A stretch of DNA of 40,108 nucleotides from Akkermansia muciniphila. GTDB taxonomy: Bacteria > Verrucomicrobiota > Verrucomicrobiia > Verrucomicrobiales > Akkermansiaceae. The notes under the pieces are model-generated. The model had not been told where the DNA came from and did not search any database. It worked only from the letters and a program-made list of their open reading frames with translations. This document shows positions 1 through 8,322 of this stretch, piece by piece. Location of the stretch: NCBI GenBank assembly GCA_945883695.1, contig CAMCYK010000026.1:1-40108 (forward strand). The letters are read 5' to 3'. Made by a program: the position numbers and the translations under genes. Numbering within the stretch: position 1 is the first letter of the stretch; every line of letters starts with the position of its first letter.

Positions 1-192
1 CTGCTGAGGTGCCGGGTGCGGTGGTTCAGCGACGGGGTAGCGATCGGCAGCAGGAGCTTCGTGGAGGGGGTTTTCACGAAGTGCCGCGGACACTTCGGGC
101 CGAAGCGCAAGGACGGCGCGCGGAAGCTGCGGGAGGACGCGGCGGGGAGCCTGCACGCGCTGCGCGGGCTGCGGGTGGATGCGGTGACTTGA
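1..192 (+). pseudogene. 3' end of a RAYT (Y1/REP-associated) transposase, cut by the window edge
   Basis: Reading the first base as codon position 1 gives 63 residues ending in a TGA at 190-192. They contain RCRVRWFSDG, then FVEGVF and FGPKRKDGAR. The complete RAYT near the right end of the window has RCRVRYFSDG, FVEEMF and FGPKRKEGAR at the same spacing close to its C-terminus, so this is the tail of a homologous but distinct transposase. The catalytic HUH part would lie outside the window, so it cannot be said whether the gene is complete. It is marked pseudogene only because it is partial here. Confidence 0.75.
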
Positions 193-215
193 TGTCACCC
201 GATGTCGGAGGCGCA

Positions 216-866
216 TCAAGGGCTCGAAAAGGCCCATGCGCCCTGTTTTGCCTGTCTTGCCGCTGCTTCCAGCTCGTGCAAGTCGGCGAGACGCCGCTTC
301 ACCGGGGTCCCGTCGGGAAGGTCCGCCGGCTTGGTGTGAATCCGGACAAGTCCTTCGCGCACCAGCGTTTCGTGCAGCAGAGGACCGGTGGACGGTTGGA
401 TAAAGGCGTGGTAGCGCCGGTCGTTGAAAGGATCATCCCACGCGGTGTGCACGGTAAACGCCCCCCGGGCCAGCAAGTCATGGACCCGCTGCTTGGCCCG
501 GCGTCCAATCTCGACCGCTTGTTCATCGGAAATACCCAGATCCCTCGCCTGCTCGCTGATTCGCCGGTGGTTATCCCGGCCGCCCGCGTAGCTGCGGAAC
601 GCACTCTCCGGGGCATCGACATAATAGAGCCGGAATTCTTCGACCCGGCCGTCCGCCAGACGGATGCGGAAGCTGTCGCCATCGTTCTGCCGATGTGCTT
701 CCAGACGGCAGCCGGTAAACACTTCGTAGGTTCCGGAAGCGAGCGGCGGGAACGGCCGGGGCCCTCCAGACGCGCCGTCGCGCCCTTGTTCGACCAGCCA
801 CAGGACCACCGCGGCGATCAGCAGCAGGACCACCCGCCAGGTTCCCTTGGGTCCGCGCCGCGCCAT
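216..866 (-). CDS. Membrane-anchored thermonuclease (SNase-like) family protein
   Basis: 216 residues. A basic N-terminus is followed by one hydrophobic segment (about residues 11-26) with no obvious cleavage site, so the protein is probably anchored with its nuclease domain outside the inner membrane. The domain has the staphylococcal nuclease pattern: DGDSFRIR at 62-69, FRLYYVDAPE at 78-87 and NDRRYHAFI at 148-156, then LVREGLVRIH. R79, E87 and R150 or R151 match the Arg/Glu/Arg catalytic residues of SNase, so activity on DNA or RNA is plausible. It begins three bases after the stop of the upstream M23 peptidase gene and is probably cotranscribed with it. The physiological substrate is unknown. 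Confidence 0.88.
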   Translation of the reverse strand: MARRGPKGTWRVVLLLIAAVVLWLVEQGRDGASGGPRPFPPLASGTYEVFTGCRLEAHRQNDGDSFRIRLADGRVEEFRLYYVDAPESAFRSYAGGRDNHRRISEQARDLGISDEQAVEIGRRAKQRVHDLLARGAFTVHTAWDDPFNDRRYHAFIQPSTGPLLHETLVREGLVRIHTKPADLPDGTPVKRRLADLHELEAAARQAKQGAWAFSSP

Positions 867-869
867 CGC

Positions 870-1532
870 TCAGAGTCCCTTGAAGCCTTGGTATTCCTGA
901 TAGGTGCCCAAGGGCATCGATGCCTTTCCCCAATCGCGGTTCAAGCGGCGGTAGCGCTTGATGAACTCGGTGGGATCCGCCCAGTTGATCATGTCGCGCG
1001 GCACGTTGTCCCGGTTCATGCCGATGCTCAGGTTGTGACGGATTTCAAAGTGAAGGTGGGCGGCATACATTCCGCGGTTGTTGCCGATAGTGCCAATTTG
1101 TTCACCGCGCTTGACCATCCGGCCGACACTGACCTTCATCTCCCTCAAGTGGCCGTAAAGGGCGTCGATGAAGCGGACTTGGCCGCTCGAGGGATCGCGG
1201 TAGGCGTGGCGGATGATGACCACGTTGCCCCAACCCTGGCGGACGTCGTAGGCCCAGGTGACGACGCCGTCGCCGATACTATAAACCGGGTCGCCCAGAT
1301 CGGTGTCGCCGCCGCCCCGGCCGTTCCAGTCCTCGCCGAAATGGACGGGCGCCCGGAGACGGAGTCCGCGGGCCTTGTAGTAGCCGGCGGCATCGGGCTT
1401 GCCCACCGGGTAGTCGAAGCCGTCGGCCAAAGCGACGCGCGCCGTCCTCTGCTGGGCCGAGGCGGACGCGAGGAACGCGACGACCAGGGCAAGGACGACG
1501 GGCAAGAAGGGTTTTCGCGGCGATCCGCTCAC
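870..1532 (-). CDS. Secreted M23-family metallopeptidase (LytM/peptidoglycan endopeptidase-like)
   Basis: 220 residues. Residues 1-27 form a signal peptide (hydrophobic stretch PVVLALVVAFLASASA). The M23 core follows: HFGEDWN (H64, D68) gives the first zinc ligands, LYGHL lies at about 126-130, and HLHFE (H159, H161) is the conserved second motif. The domain takes up most of the protein, with no LysM or SPOR domain. The family cleaves peptide cross-links in peptidoglycan or acts as a divisome activator when degenerate. All metal ligands are present here, so an active periplasmic enzyme is likely. The SNase-like gene follows after three bases. Confidence 0.9.
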   Translation of the reverse strand: MSGSPRKPFLPVVLALVVAFLASASAQQRTARVALADGFDYPVGKPDAAGYYKARGLRLRAPVHFGEDWNGRGGGDTDLGDPVYSIGDGVVTWAYDVRQGWGNVVIIRHAYRDPSSGQVRFIDALYGHLREMKVSVGRMVKRGEQIGTIGNNRGMYAAHLHFEIRHNLSIGMNRDNVPRDMINWADPTEFIKRYRRLNRDWGKASMPLGTYQEYQGFKGL

Positions 1533-1602
1533 CCCGCCAGTGCAAGGCCGCCGGGGGCCAGCGGCAAGAGAAATCCCTCCCGCTCTCGACCGCGGCCCGG
1601 GA

Positions 1603-2487
1603 TCAGCCGGCCCCGAGCCCGAGGAAATTCGTGGCGATCATCACCGCGGCGACCCCGGCGGCGACGATGCGGTACCAGCCGAAAATCCCCAGCCCGCGGC
1701 GGTTCAGGTAGCCGACCATCCATTTCACCGCCAGCGCGGCGGAGACGGTGGCGGCGATCACCCCGACCAGCAGCGGAACCAGCCCGTAGGTGTCCCACAT
1801 CAGGAGCGCGCCGCCGAACAACGCATCATACCGCTCCGCCATGCCTTCCACCGGCCACATCGCCTTCTTGGCCGTGGCGGCACTGAGGGTGACCAGCCCG
1901 AGCAGGAAGGAAAACTCGACCGCGGCGCTGAGCCGCAGGCCGATCAGAAGGCCGCCGATGATGGTCATCAGGCTGCGCGAGGTGCCCGGCCACATCGCCA
2001 GGCATTGGGCGAAACCGATGAACAAGGCCATTTTCAGGGTGATCTCGGCGAGTTCGACGCCCTTGGCGCCCCCGCCCTTCTTCATCCAGCGGTCCACCAC
2101 CAAAATCCCGACCCCGCCGACAAACCAGGCCACGGCGATCCATTTGAAATGGAACAGCTTTGCCTCGATCCAGTCGTTGGCGAGAAGTCCGATTACCGCG
2201 GCGGGCAGGAAGCCGGCAATCACCGCGACGACCAGCTTGAGTCCTTCCGCGTCACGGCCCAGCACGCCGCGGAACATCTGGGAGACCCGCGGCCAATAGA
2301 GGCCGAGCACCGCGGCAATCGCCCCGCCCTGGATGCAGATCGCGAAGCAATCCGCCGCCGCCTTGTCGTCGCCCATGCCAATTCCCATCATCCGCTGGCC
2401 GACGATCAGATGGCCGGTCGAGCTGACGGGGAGATATTCGGTGATCCCTTCGATCACGCCGAGGACGAGCGCTTGCCACCAATTCAT
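1603..2487 (-). CDS. uppP: Undecaprenyl-diphosphatase UppP (BacA)
   Basis: 294 residues, multi-pass inner-membrane protein. It removes a phosphate from undecaprenyl pyrophosphate to recycle the lipid carrier for peptidoglycan and O-antigen synthesis. The N-terminus carries the family signature GVIEGITEYLPVSSTGH (glutamate-rich motif, residues 9-25). The second conserved motif PGTSRS precedes a glycine-rich helix (MTIIGGLLIGL). Length and topology fit the family, and the start at MNWWQALVLG is the usual position. It faces the divergent DUF2062 gene across about 106 bp. Confidence 0.95.
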   Translation of the reverse strand: MNWWQALVLGVIEGITEYLPVSSTGHLIVGQRMMGIGMGDDKAAADCFAICIQGGAIAAVLGLYWPRVSQMFRGVLGRDAEGLKLVVAVIAGFLPAAVIGLLANDWIEAKLFHFKWIAVAWFVGGVGILVVDRWMKKGGGAKGVELAEITLKMALFIGFAQCLAMWPGTSRSLMTIIGGLLIGLRLSAAVEFSFLLGLVTLSAATAKKAMWPVEGMAERYDALFGGALLMWDTYGLVPLLVGVIAATVSAALAVKWMVGYLNRRGLGIFGWYRIVAAGVAAVMIATNFLGLGAG

Positions 2488-2593
2488 GCAGAAGTGGCGG
2501 GACCTTGCCGGTCATTATCGCGAGCGGCAAGGGATTTGCGGTTGCTTCGGGTGGCATCGCGAAGGAAGTTGCCGACCTCCTGTCACCCGCAGC

Positions 2594-3250
2594 ATGAAGC
2601 GACGCTACCTATGGCTCGTCCGGCGCGCGTACCGCGCTTTGCGGCACCCGCGGTTGCGACATCGCGACTGGTGGCAGGCGTTGACCCAGGCGCTGTTCGA
2701 GCGGCACCTGTGGATGCCCTGCCGCGACACGGTGGCGACCGGCCTGACCATCGGCGTGTTCTTCGCGCTGGTCCCGCTGCCGCTCCAGATGATTTTCGCG
2801 GGGATCACCGCGATGCGGCTCAAGTCCAACGTGCCGATCGCGATGGCCGCCTGCTGGATCAGCAATCCGGTCACCAACATTCCCTTGTTCCTCGCCCAAC
2901 TGTGGTTCGGCAACCGGATCGCGGAGTTCTTCGGCCTGAATCTGCCCGACATCCGTTGGTTCAAGGATTTCCTCCACTGGCTGAGGGAGTCGCACTGGTT
3001 CTCGGTGCCGGTCCCCGAATTCATTCTGGAAGCGAACTCGTCCTGCTTCTTCCTCGGCATCATGGTCTCCGCGATTCTCGCCGCCGCCTTGACCTTCCCG
3101 CTGGTCCACCTGTTCGCCGCGATCATGCCGCATCACCTGCCGGTGCGGCCGCTGCGCAATGCCAAGGTGTCCTCCTTCATGCGGAAAATCCGCGCGCAGC
3201 GCGAGGCGCGGAAACGGGCGAAGCGGGCGGGGTTGGAAAAACCGCTGTGA
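2594..3250 (+). CDS. DUF2062 domain-containing membrane protein
   Basis: 218 residues from an ATG followed by a basic stretch (MKRRYLWLVRRAYRALRH). The DUF2062 pattern is visible: TVATGLTIGVFFALVPLPLQM, then SNVPIAMAACWISNPVTNIPLF, then a second hydrophobic region near FFLGIMVSAILAAAL and a very basic C-terminal tail (KIRAQREARKRAKRAG). Earlier in-frame ATGs would overlap the divergent uppP, so this start is preferred. The family consists of small inner-membrane proteins found alone or fused to glycosyltransferases. Its biochemical role is not established. The gene is divergent from uppP. Confidence 0.85.
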   Translation: MKRRYLWLVRRAYRALRHPRLRHRDWWQALTQALFERHLWMPCRDTVATGLTIGVFFALVPLPLQMIFAGITAMRLKSNVPIAMAACWISNPVTNIPLFLAQLWFGNRIAEFFGLNLPDIRWFKDFLHWLRESHWFSVPVPEFILEANSSCFFLGIMVSAILAAALTFPLVHLFAAIMPHHLPVRPLRNAKVSSFMRKIRAQREARKRAKRAGLEKPL

Positions 3251-3255
3251 CGGAC

Positions 3256-4038
3256 TCAGTCGCCGCTCGGCCGGCCGAAGCTTCGCGAGCTGATCTTGCC
3301 GCCGCCGCAGGGCGCGCCGAGCCGGGTGCCGACGCTGACCTTCGGGAAAACATAGCGCACGAGCGAGCGGGCCTCGGCCCGTTTCAGCCCGGCGACCACC
3401 AGCAGGGCGAGCAGGCCGGTCGCCGCGAGCAAACCGATGGCCAGCGCGATCATCCGGCTCTTGCTTGCGCCACCTTCCGGCCGGGTCGCGCGCTCCTCGA
3501 ACACCGTCGCCACGCCACCGGCGAAGCCCGTGCCGAGGCGCTCCGCGAACTCCGCGCTGTCGCGGGCGGTCATCAAGGAGCCCTCGAACCCGCGCACCAC
3601 CGCGGAGAGGTCCAGCGACGAAAGGTCGGCAGGGCCTTGGATCTCCACCGCCTGGCTGGGCCCGATCTCCTTTTGCCGCGGTGCCGGCCGGCCGAGCTTG
3701 AAGGTCCGGCTGTCGGTCTCGAGGACCAGCACCATCCCCGGCCGGTCGCCGAGCCAGGCCTGTTGGAGATCGCGCGCGCGGTCCGCCACGCTGCGTCCGT
3801 AGAGGGAATCATAGAGGGCGAAATACATCCGGAACCCGTGCTTCGCCTCCAGTTCGGCGAGAGCGGCGGCGATCGCCTGGATCCGCTCCGGCTCGCGGAC
3901 CAGCACCCGCGATTCGTCGAGAATCCCGTCTTCCGGCGGCGGCGGCGCGACGAACGGCCTGTCCTGGGCCCGCCCCGGCACGGCGGCACCGAGCAGCAGC
4001 AACAACGCGCAGAAAATCCCCTTCACGCCGCGTATCAT
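3256..4038 (-). CDS. TPM-domain protein, secreted and membrane-anchored
   Basis: 260 residues from the ATG at 4038. A GTG six bases upstream is a less likely start. An N-terminal signal sequence (GIFCALLLLLGAAVPGRAQ) is followed by the TPM fold: ILDESRVLVREPERIQAIAAAL, then HGFRMYFALYDSL and PGMVLVLETDSRTFKLG. A hydrophobic helix (MIALAIGLLAATGLLALLVVAGL, about 200-222) anchors it. The C-terminal tail is short and has one Cys-Gly-Gly-Gly motif. TPM proteins are associated with phosphatase activity in plants and with membrane-complex repair in bacteria. The specific role here is unknown. It lies 39 bases downstream of lspA on the same strand and may be its operon partner. Confidence 0.75.
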   Translation of the reverse strand: MIRGVKGIFCALLLLLGAAVPGRAQDRPFVAPPPPEDGILDESRVLVREPERIQAIAAALAELEAKHGFRMYFALYDSLYGRSVADRARDLQQAWLGDRPGMVLVLETDSRTFKLGRPAPRQKEIGPSQAVEIQGPADLSSLDLSAVVRGFEGSLMTARDSAEFAERLGTGFAGGVATVFEERATRPEGGASKSRMIALAIGLLAATGLLALLVVAGLKRAEARSLVRYVFPKVSVGTRLGAPCGGGKISSRSFGRPSGD

Positions 4039-4077
4039 CCCCACCCGGCCGGAGCTGGCAAGGCTGCATGGCGCGGC

Positions 4078-4701
4078 TTACTTGCCGGCCTTCTGCAAGT
4101 CCGCCTTCAAGCCGGTGAAGAACATCAGCGCGGCGGCCACGCAGATGCAGGAGTCGGCGATGTTGAAACAGGGCCAGCGGTAGTTCACCAGCGGGATCGT
4201 GATGTCGATGAAGTCGACCACGTAGCCGGCCTTCAGCCGCTCCCACAGCGGCGCGCCTTCCATGTGGGACAGCAGCGAGCCCTGGATCAGGCGGTCGGTC
4301 AGGTTGCCGAAAATCCCAGCCAGCAGCAGCCCGACCGACACCTTGCCCCAGGTTCCGACGAAGAAGTCCTTCTTCAAGCCGAGGGTGATGAGACCCAGAG
4401 CGACCAGCGGCACGATGAGGAACACCACCGGTGCCCAATCGCTGCCGTTGCCGAAGCCGAACGCCACGCCCTGGTTGTGGACCCGGGTGAAATAGAAATA
4501 GCCCTCGATCACCGTGACCGGCGGGTCCGCCGTCGCGAACGGATTGGACGAGCGGTCGGGCTCGGAGAAGCGGCCGATGGTCCAGAACTTCGTCCACTGG
4601 TCGAGGATGTAAAGCGGCAGGGTCACCCCCAGCAGGATCCACCCGATGCTCCGGTCTTTCGCCACCGCGCCCGCGGCCATTCCGTTGGTGGATTCGTTCA
4701 T
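4078..4701 (-). CDS. lspA: Lipoprotein signal peptidase LspA (signal peptidase II)
   Basis: 207 residues, four membrane segments. LspA is the aspartyl protease that removes signal peptides from diacylglyceryl prolipoproteins. Conserved boxes seen: LDQWTK (33-38), HNQGVAFGF (75-83), FGNLTDR with catalytic D136, VVDFIDI (161-167) and FNIADSCI with catalytic D183. An N-terminal extension of about 15 residues and a loop between the first and second boxes (SEPDRSSNPFATADPP) make it longer than E. coli LspA (about 164 residues). It starts three bases after the ileS stop. An ileS-lspA order is common in bacteria and indicates cotranscription. Confidence 0.95.
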   Translation of the reverse strand: MNESTNGMAAGAVAKDRSIGWILLGVTLPLYILDQWTKFWTIGRFSEPDRSSNPFATADPPVTVIEGYFYFTRVHNQGVAFGFGNGSDWAPVVFLIVPLVALGLITLGLKKDFFVGTWGKVSVGLLLAGIFGNLTDRLIQGSLLSHMEGAPLWERLKAGYVVDFIDITIPLVNYRWPCFNIADSCICVAAALMFFTGLKADLQKAGK

Positions 4702-4704
4702 GGA

Positions 4705-7452
4705 TCAAGCCCGGGAAACCGCCTGCACCACCGACTCGCAACGCTTGCACACCCCGGCCTTGCCGAGCGGCTCGTAGCGGCGGCAGCGCGGACACATCAG
4801 GTGCCCGGTCTTCTCCGCCTTCGCCGCAAGCGCGGGACCGGCGGAGACGTCGAGGTCGGCGATGATGAAGAACTCGGTCGCGAACTGGCGGTCGCGCAGC
4901 AGGTCGTAGACCGGCTCTTTCTCCGGGACGACCAGGGTCACCGACGCCTCGTTGTTCTTGCTGAACTCCTTGGCCTGGATCCGTTCCTCGATCGCCGTCT
5001 GGACGACCTTGCGGATCTCTAACAAGCGGTTCACCTTGGCCGTCGCCTGGCCGGACGCGAAGGCCGGATCCGCCTCGGGGAAGTCCTGCTCGTGGACGCT
5101 GCCCTCGGTGAAAGGGGCATGCTCCCAGGCCTCGTCGGCGGTGTAGGCGAGGATCGGCGCGAGCAGCTTGGCCAGCGCGGTGAAGACGTCGTGCATCGCC
5201 GTCTGGCTGGCGCGGCGGCGGACCGAATTCCGGGCGTCGCAGTACATCCGGTCCTTGGTCGCGTCGACGTAGATCGCCGAGAGGTCGGTCGCGCAGAACT
5301 GGTTCACCGCGTTGAAGACCTTGCGGAACTCATACTGCTCGTAGGCCTTGCGGCACTCCGCGACCACCGCGTGGAGGCGTTCGAGGATCCACTGGTCGAG
5401 CAGCGGCAGATGGCTCGGCGCGACCCGGTCCATCTCCGGATCGAAGCCGTCGAGATTGCCTAACAGGATCCGCAGCGTGTTGCGCAGGCGGCGGTAGGGT
5501 TCGGCGACCTGCTTGAAGAGATCCTCGCTGAAGGGAACCTCGCTCTGCCAGTCGACGGACGAAACCCACAGTCGCAGGATGTCGGCACCGTACTTGTTGT
5601 AGAAGAACGCGGCATCGGTCGGCTTGCCGGCTTTGGCGGCATCGGACTTCGAGATCTTCTTCTTGTCCTTGTCGACCACGAAGCCGTGGGTCAGCACCGC
5701 CTTGTAGGGCGCGACGCCGCGCCAGGCGACGCTCATCATGAGCGAGCTCTGGAACCAGCCGCGGTGCTGGTCGGTGGCCTCGAGATAAAGGTCGGCCGGG
5801 GCGTGGAGTTGCGGGTTCTTTTCCAACACGGCGACGTGCGAGCAGCCGGAGTCGATCCACACGTCGAGCGTGTCGCGGCACTTCGTCACCCCGGCGGGCA
5901 GGCCGAGCTTTTCCGCGAGTTCCCCGTCGGACAGTTCGAACCACAGGTTGGTGCCTTCCGTTTCGACCAGGTCGGCGACCTTGCGGGCGACCTCGGCGGA
6001 GAGGATGGCCTTGTTGTCGGCGTCGAAGAACACCGGCAGCGGGACGCCCCAGGTGCGCTGGCGCGAGATGCACCAGTCGGGCCGCGACTCGACGGTGCCG
6101 TGGATCCGGTTGCGGCCCCACGACGGCAGCCACTCGACCTGGTCGATGGCGGTCAAAGCCTGGCCGCGGAGGGTCTCGAGCGAGATGAAGAACTGCTCGA
6201 CCGCGCGGAAGATGATCGGGGTCTTGGAGCGCCAGCAGTGCGGATAGCTGTGGCGGTAGATCTCCTTGGCGAGCAGCGCGCCCTTCTCCTCGAGCAGCTC
6301 GACGATCGGCTCGTTGGATTTGAAGACATGCTGGCCGACCAGGTGCGGCAGGCCGACCTCGGCGGTGAAATTGCCGTCGTCATCGACCGGCGACAGCACG
6401 CCGAGGCCGTACTGCTGGCCCACCACGTAGTCGTCCGCGCCGTGGCCGGGGGCGATGTGGACCGCGCCGGTGCCGGTCTCGGTGGTGACGAAGGTGGCGA
6501 GGATCAGCTTCGAGGTGCGGTCGAGGAATGGATGGCGCGCCTCGAGGTGCTCGAGCTCGCGGCCCTTCAGGGTCTTGAGCACCGAAGTACGACGCATGCC
6601 GGACTTGGCCGCGAGTTCTTCGACGAGCTCCTTGACCACGATCAGGATCTCGCGGCGGCCGTTGCCTTCGAACTGCGAGACCTCGTAGGTGAATTCCGGA
6701 TGCACCGCGACGCCGAGGTTGGCGGGGAGCGTCCACGGGGTGGTGGTCCAGATGGCGATCGACGCGTTGCCGATGCCGAGCTTGGAAGACGACTCGGGGG
6801 TCAGCGGGAACTTGACGAAGATCGCGGTGCTTTCCTTGTCCTGGTATTCCACCTCGGCCTCGGCCAGCGCGGTGTGCGCGCCGTAGGACCACTGGACCGG
6901 CTTCTTGCTCTGATAGACCGCGCCGTTCTCCACCAGTTTGGCGAAGACGCGCAGGATCTCGGCCTCGTAGCCGGGAGCCATCGTGAGATAGGGGTTTTCC
7001 CAATCGCCGAAGACCCCGAGCCGGCGGAACGAGCCGCGCTGGACATCGATCCAGCCGGTCGCGAACTCGGTGCAGCGGCGGCGGATCTCGGCGGGTTCGA
7101 GGCCGGCGGCCTGCTTGACCACCTTGAATTCGATCGGCAGCCCGTGGCAGTCCCAGCCGGGGACGAAGGGCGCCTCGAAGCCGGCCATCGTCTTCGATTT
7201 CACCACCAGGTCCTTGAGCACCTTGTTGAGCGCGGTGCCCATGTGGACGTCGCCGTTCGCGAAGGGCGGGCCGTCGTGAAGGATGAAGGTCGGCGCCTTC
7301 TGGGCGCGGCGGCGGTCGATGATCTTCTGGTAAAGTCCGGCCTTGTTCCAAATCTCAAGACGCTTCGGCTCGTTCTCCACGAGGTCCCCGCGCATCGGGA
7401 ACGTGGTCTGCGGCAGCAGCAGCGTGTCTTTGAATGGGGTGTCGGAACTCAT
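4705..7452 (-). CDS. ileS: Isoleucyl-tRNA synthetase
   Basis: 915 residues. It charges tRNA-Ile and edits Val-tRNA-Ile. The class I catalytic core is clear: PPFANGDVHMGTALNK (HIGH region at 70-73, reading HMGT), then GWDCHGLPIE, and the KMSKS loop reads KKISKS near residue 600. The CP1 editing domain lies between them (IWTTTPWTLPAN and APGHGADDY are visible). The C-terminus ends in a zinc-binding motif with two CxxC pairs (CPRC and CKRC), typical of IleRS with a C-terminal zinc finger. The frame is uninterrupted over 2.7 kb. It is the first gene of an ileS-lspA-TPM transcription unit. Confidence 0.97.
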   Translation of the reverse strand: MSSDTPFKDTLLLPQTTFPMRGDLVENEPKRLEIWNKAGLYQKIIDRRRAQKAPTFILHDGPPFANGDVHMGTALNKVLKDLVVKSKTMAGFEAPFVPGWDCHGLPIEFKVVKQAAGLEPAEIRRRCTEFATGWIDVQRGSFRRLGVFGDWENPYLTMAPGYEAEILRVFAKLVENGAVYQSKKPVQWSYGAHTALAEAEVEYQDKESTAIFVKFPLTPESSSKLGIGNASIAIWTTTPWTLPANLGVAVHPEFTYEVSQFEGNGRREILIVVKELVEELAAKSGMRRTSVLKTLKGRELEHLEARHPFLDRTSKLILATFVTTETGTGAVHIAPGHGADDYVVGQQYGLGVLSPVDDDGNFTAEVGLPHLVGQHVFKSNEPIVELLEEKGALLAKEIYRHSYPHCWRSKTPIIFRAVEQFFISLETLRGQALTAIDQVEWLPSWGRNRIHGTVESRPDWCISRQRTWGVPLPVFFDADNKAILSAEVARKVADLVETEGTNLWFELSDGELAEKLGLPAGVTKCRDTLDVWIDSGCSHVAVLEKNPQLHAPADLYLEATDQHRGWFQSSLMMSVAWRGVAPYKAVLTHGFVVDKDKKKISKSDAAKAGKPTDAAFFYNKYGADILRLWVSSVDWQSEVPFSEDLFKQVAEPYRRLRNTLRILLGNLDGFDPEMDRVAPSHLPLLDQWILERLHAVVAECRKAYEQYEFRKVFNAVNQFCATDLSAIYVDATKDRMYCDARNSVRRRASQTAMHDVFTALAKLLAPILAYTADEAWEHAPFTEGSVHEQDFPEADPAFASGQATAKVNRLLEIRKVVQTAIEERIQAKEFSKNNEASVTLVVPEKEPVYDLLRDRQFATEFFIIADLDVSAGPALAAKAEKTGHLMCPRCRRYEPLGKAGVCKRCESVVQAVSRA

Positions 7453-7516
7453 CGGCGGGCGCGGAAGCTAGCAACCGCTCCGCAGGGGGTCAACCACCGG
7501 GGCGGGGTGTTGGAAA

Positions 7517-7960
7517 TCAGGGGAAAACAGCGGAGGGAAGGGTCGCGAAGGGGTTCACGACGAGCATTCCGTCGAGGTTCTGGCCCGCCTGGAGATCCTC
7601 GCTCAGGAGGAAATCCGATCCTTGCTCCAAACCCGAGGCGACGATCATCGCATCCCACCACGACAGGCTGAAGCGCTCCTGCAGCGACCACGCCCGCTCG
7701 AACAGGTCCAGCCCGGGCGATGGCGGACTCCACGCCATGAAAGTCCTGACATCGTCCCGCGCCTCGGCCACCGGGAGTGAAACATCGAGCTTCCGGGTGA
7801 CCGTCACGTAGTATTCCTGAAGCACCTGCAGGCTGATCCTCCCGGCCGACCTTTGCCACAGCCACTCCAGCCACTCCTGCGCGCGCTTCTGCTTGGCGGG
7901 CTCCGAGGAGTCGCGCCAGTAAACCAGCACGTTGGTATCAACGAAGACTCTCGCGCTCAT
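7517..7960 (-). CDS. PIN-domain toxin (VapC-like ribonuclease)
   Basis: 147 residues. The PIN fold starts MSARVFVDTNVLVYW, where the VDTNV aspartate is the first acidic ligand. A central glutamate in LQVLQEYYV and the C-terminal SWWDAMIVASGLEQGSDFLLSEDLQAG supply the remaining acidic residues (WWDA and SEDL). PIN toxins are Mg-dependent ribonucleases that often cleave tRNA or rRNA. The gene overlaps the 3' end of the upstream antitoxin gene by 23 bases, the usual antitoxin-toxin layout. The cellular target cannot be read from the sequence. Confidence 0.9.
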   Translation of the reverse strand: MSARVFVDTNVLVYWRDSSEPAKQKRAQEWLEWLWQRSAGRISLQVLQEYYVTVTRKLDVSLPVAEARDDVRTFMAWSPPSPGLDLFERAWSLQERFSLSWWDAMIVASGLEQGSDFLLSEDLQAGQNLDGMLVVNPFATLPSAVFP

Positions 7961-8180
7961 GAAGGGCCTCGCGGGTCGGGAGTTTGCGGCCTTTCTTGCG
8001 AAGCGCCACGGGTTGGCGGCTCATGAAGCGTTTCCGCGCCGCGGCATAGCGATGATCCTGCTGCAAGGCCCGCTCGACGGTCTTGGCGAGGTAACGCGAC
8101 ATGCTGATACCCTCGCGCGCGGCTGCCACCCGCACCTCCTCAAGGAGCGCGTCTTCGATGGTCATGGTGATGTTTTTCAC
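7938..8180 (-). CDS. Ribbon-helix-helix antitoxin of the PIN toxin
   Basis: About 80 residues from a GTG at 8180 (reading MKNITMTIEDALLEEVR). A GTG at 8204 is an alternative but would place the coding start inside the palindromic operator candidates. The N-terminus has the short beta strand and two helices of an RHH/CopG DNA-binding domain (NITMTIEDALLEEVRVAAAREGISMSRYLAKTVERAL, read as consecutive pieces). The C-terminal half is basic (RFMSRQPVALRKKGRKLP) and would be the toxin-neutralising part. Dimeric RHH antitoxins repress their own operon. The sites just upstream fit that. Confidence 0.82.
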   Translation of the reverse strand: MKNITMTIEDALLEEVRVAAAREGISMSRYLAKTVERALQQDHRYAAARKRFMSRQPVALRKKGRKLPTREALHERESLR

Positions 8181-8184
8181 GACG

Positions 8185-8215
8185 ACACGAACTTCGTGTA
8201 ACACGGATCTCGTGT
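8185..8215. promoter_or_regulatory. Candidate operator of the toxin-antitoxin operon: two adjacent palindromes
   Basis: 8185-8199 is a perfect palindrome with 7-base arms around one base (ACACGAA-C-TTCGTGT). 8201-8215 has 5-base arms with the same outer sequence (ACACG-GATCT-CGTGT). Both sit immediately upstream of the preferred antitoxin start. Paired sites with a shared half-site are what a dimeric RHH repressor would bind. Binding is inferred, not shown. Confidence 0.55.
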
Positions 8216-8322
8216 CAAGGAGCAGAGCGCGGTTCGATGCTCAGGTTTGGCCGGGAACAAAGCCCCCACCCCGCCCTCTCATGGGTGCCCGTTGACCGCA
8301 TCGGTCGCAGCCCCACGCCACG

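Noticed and set aside
1540-5022. Long open frame on the plus strand across uppP, DUF2062, lspA and ileS
   Set aside because: It runs antisense to, or out of frame with, five genes with clear family motifs. Its product shows no domain.
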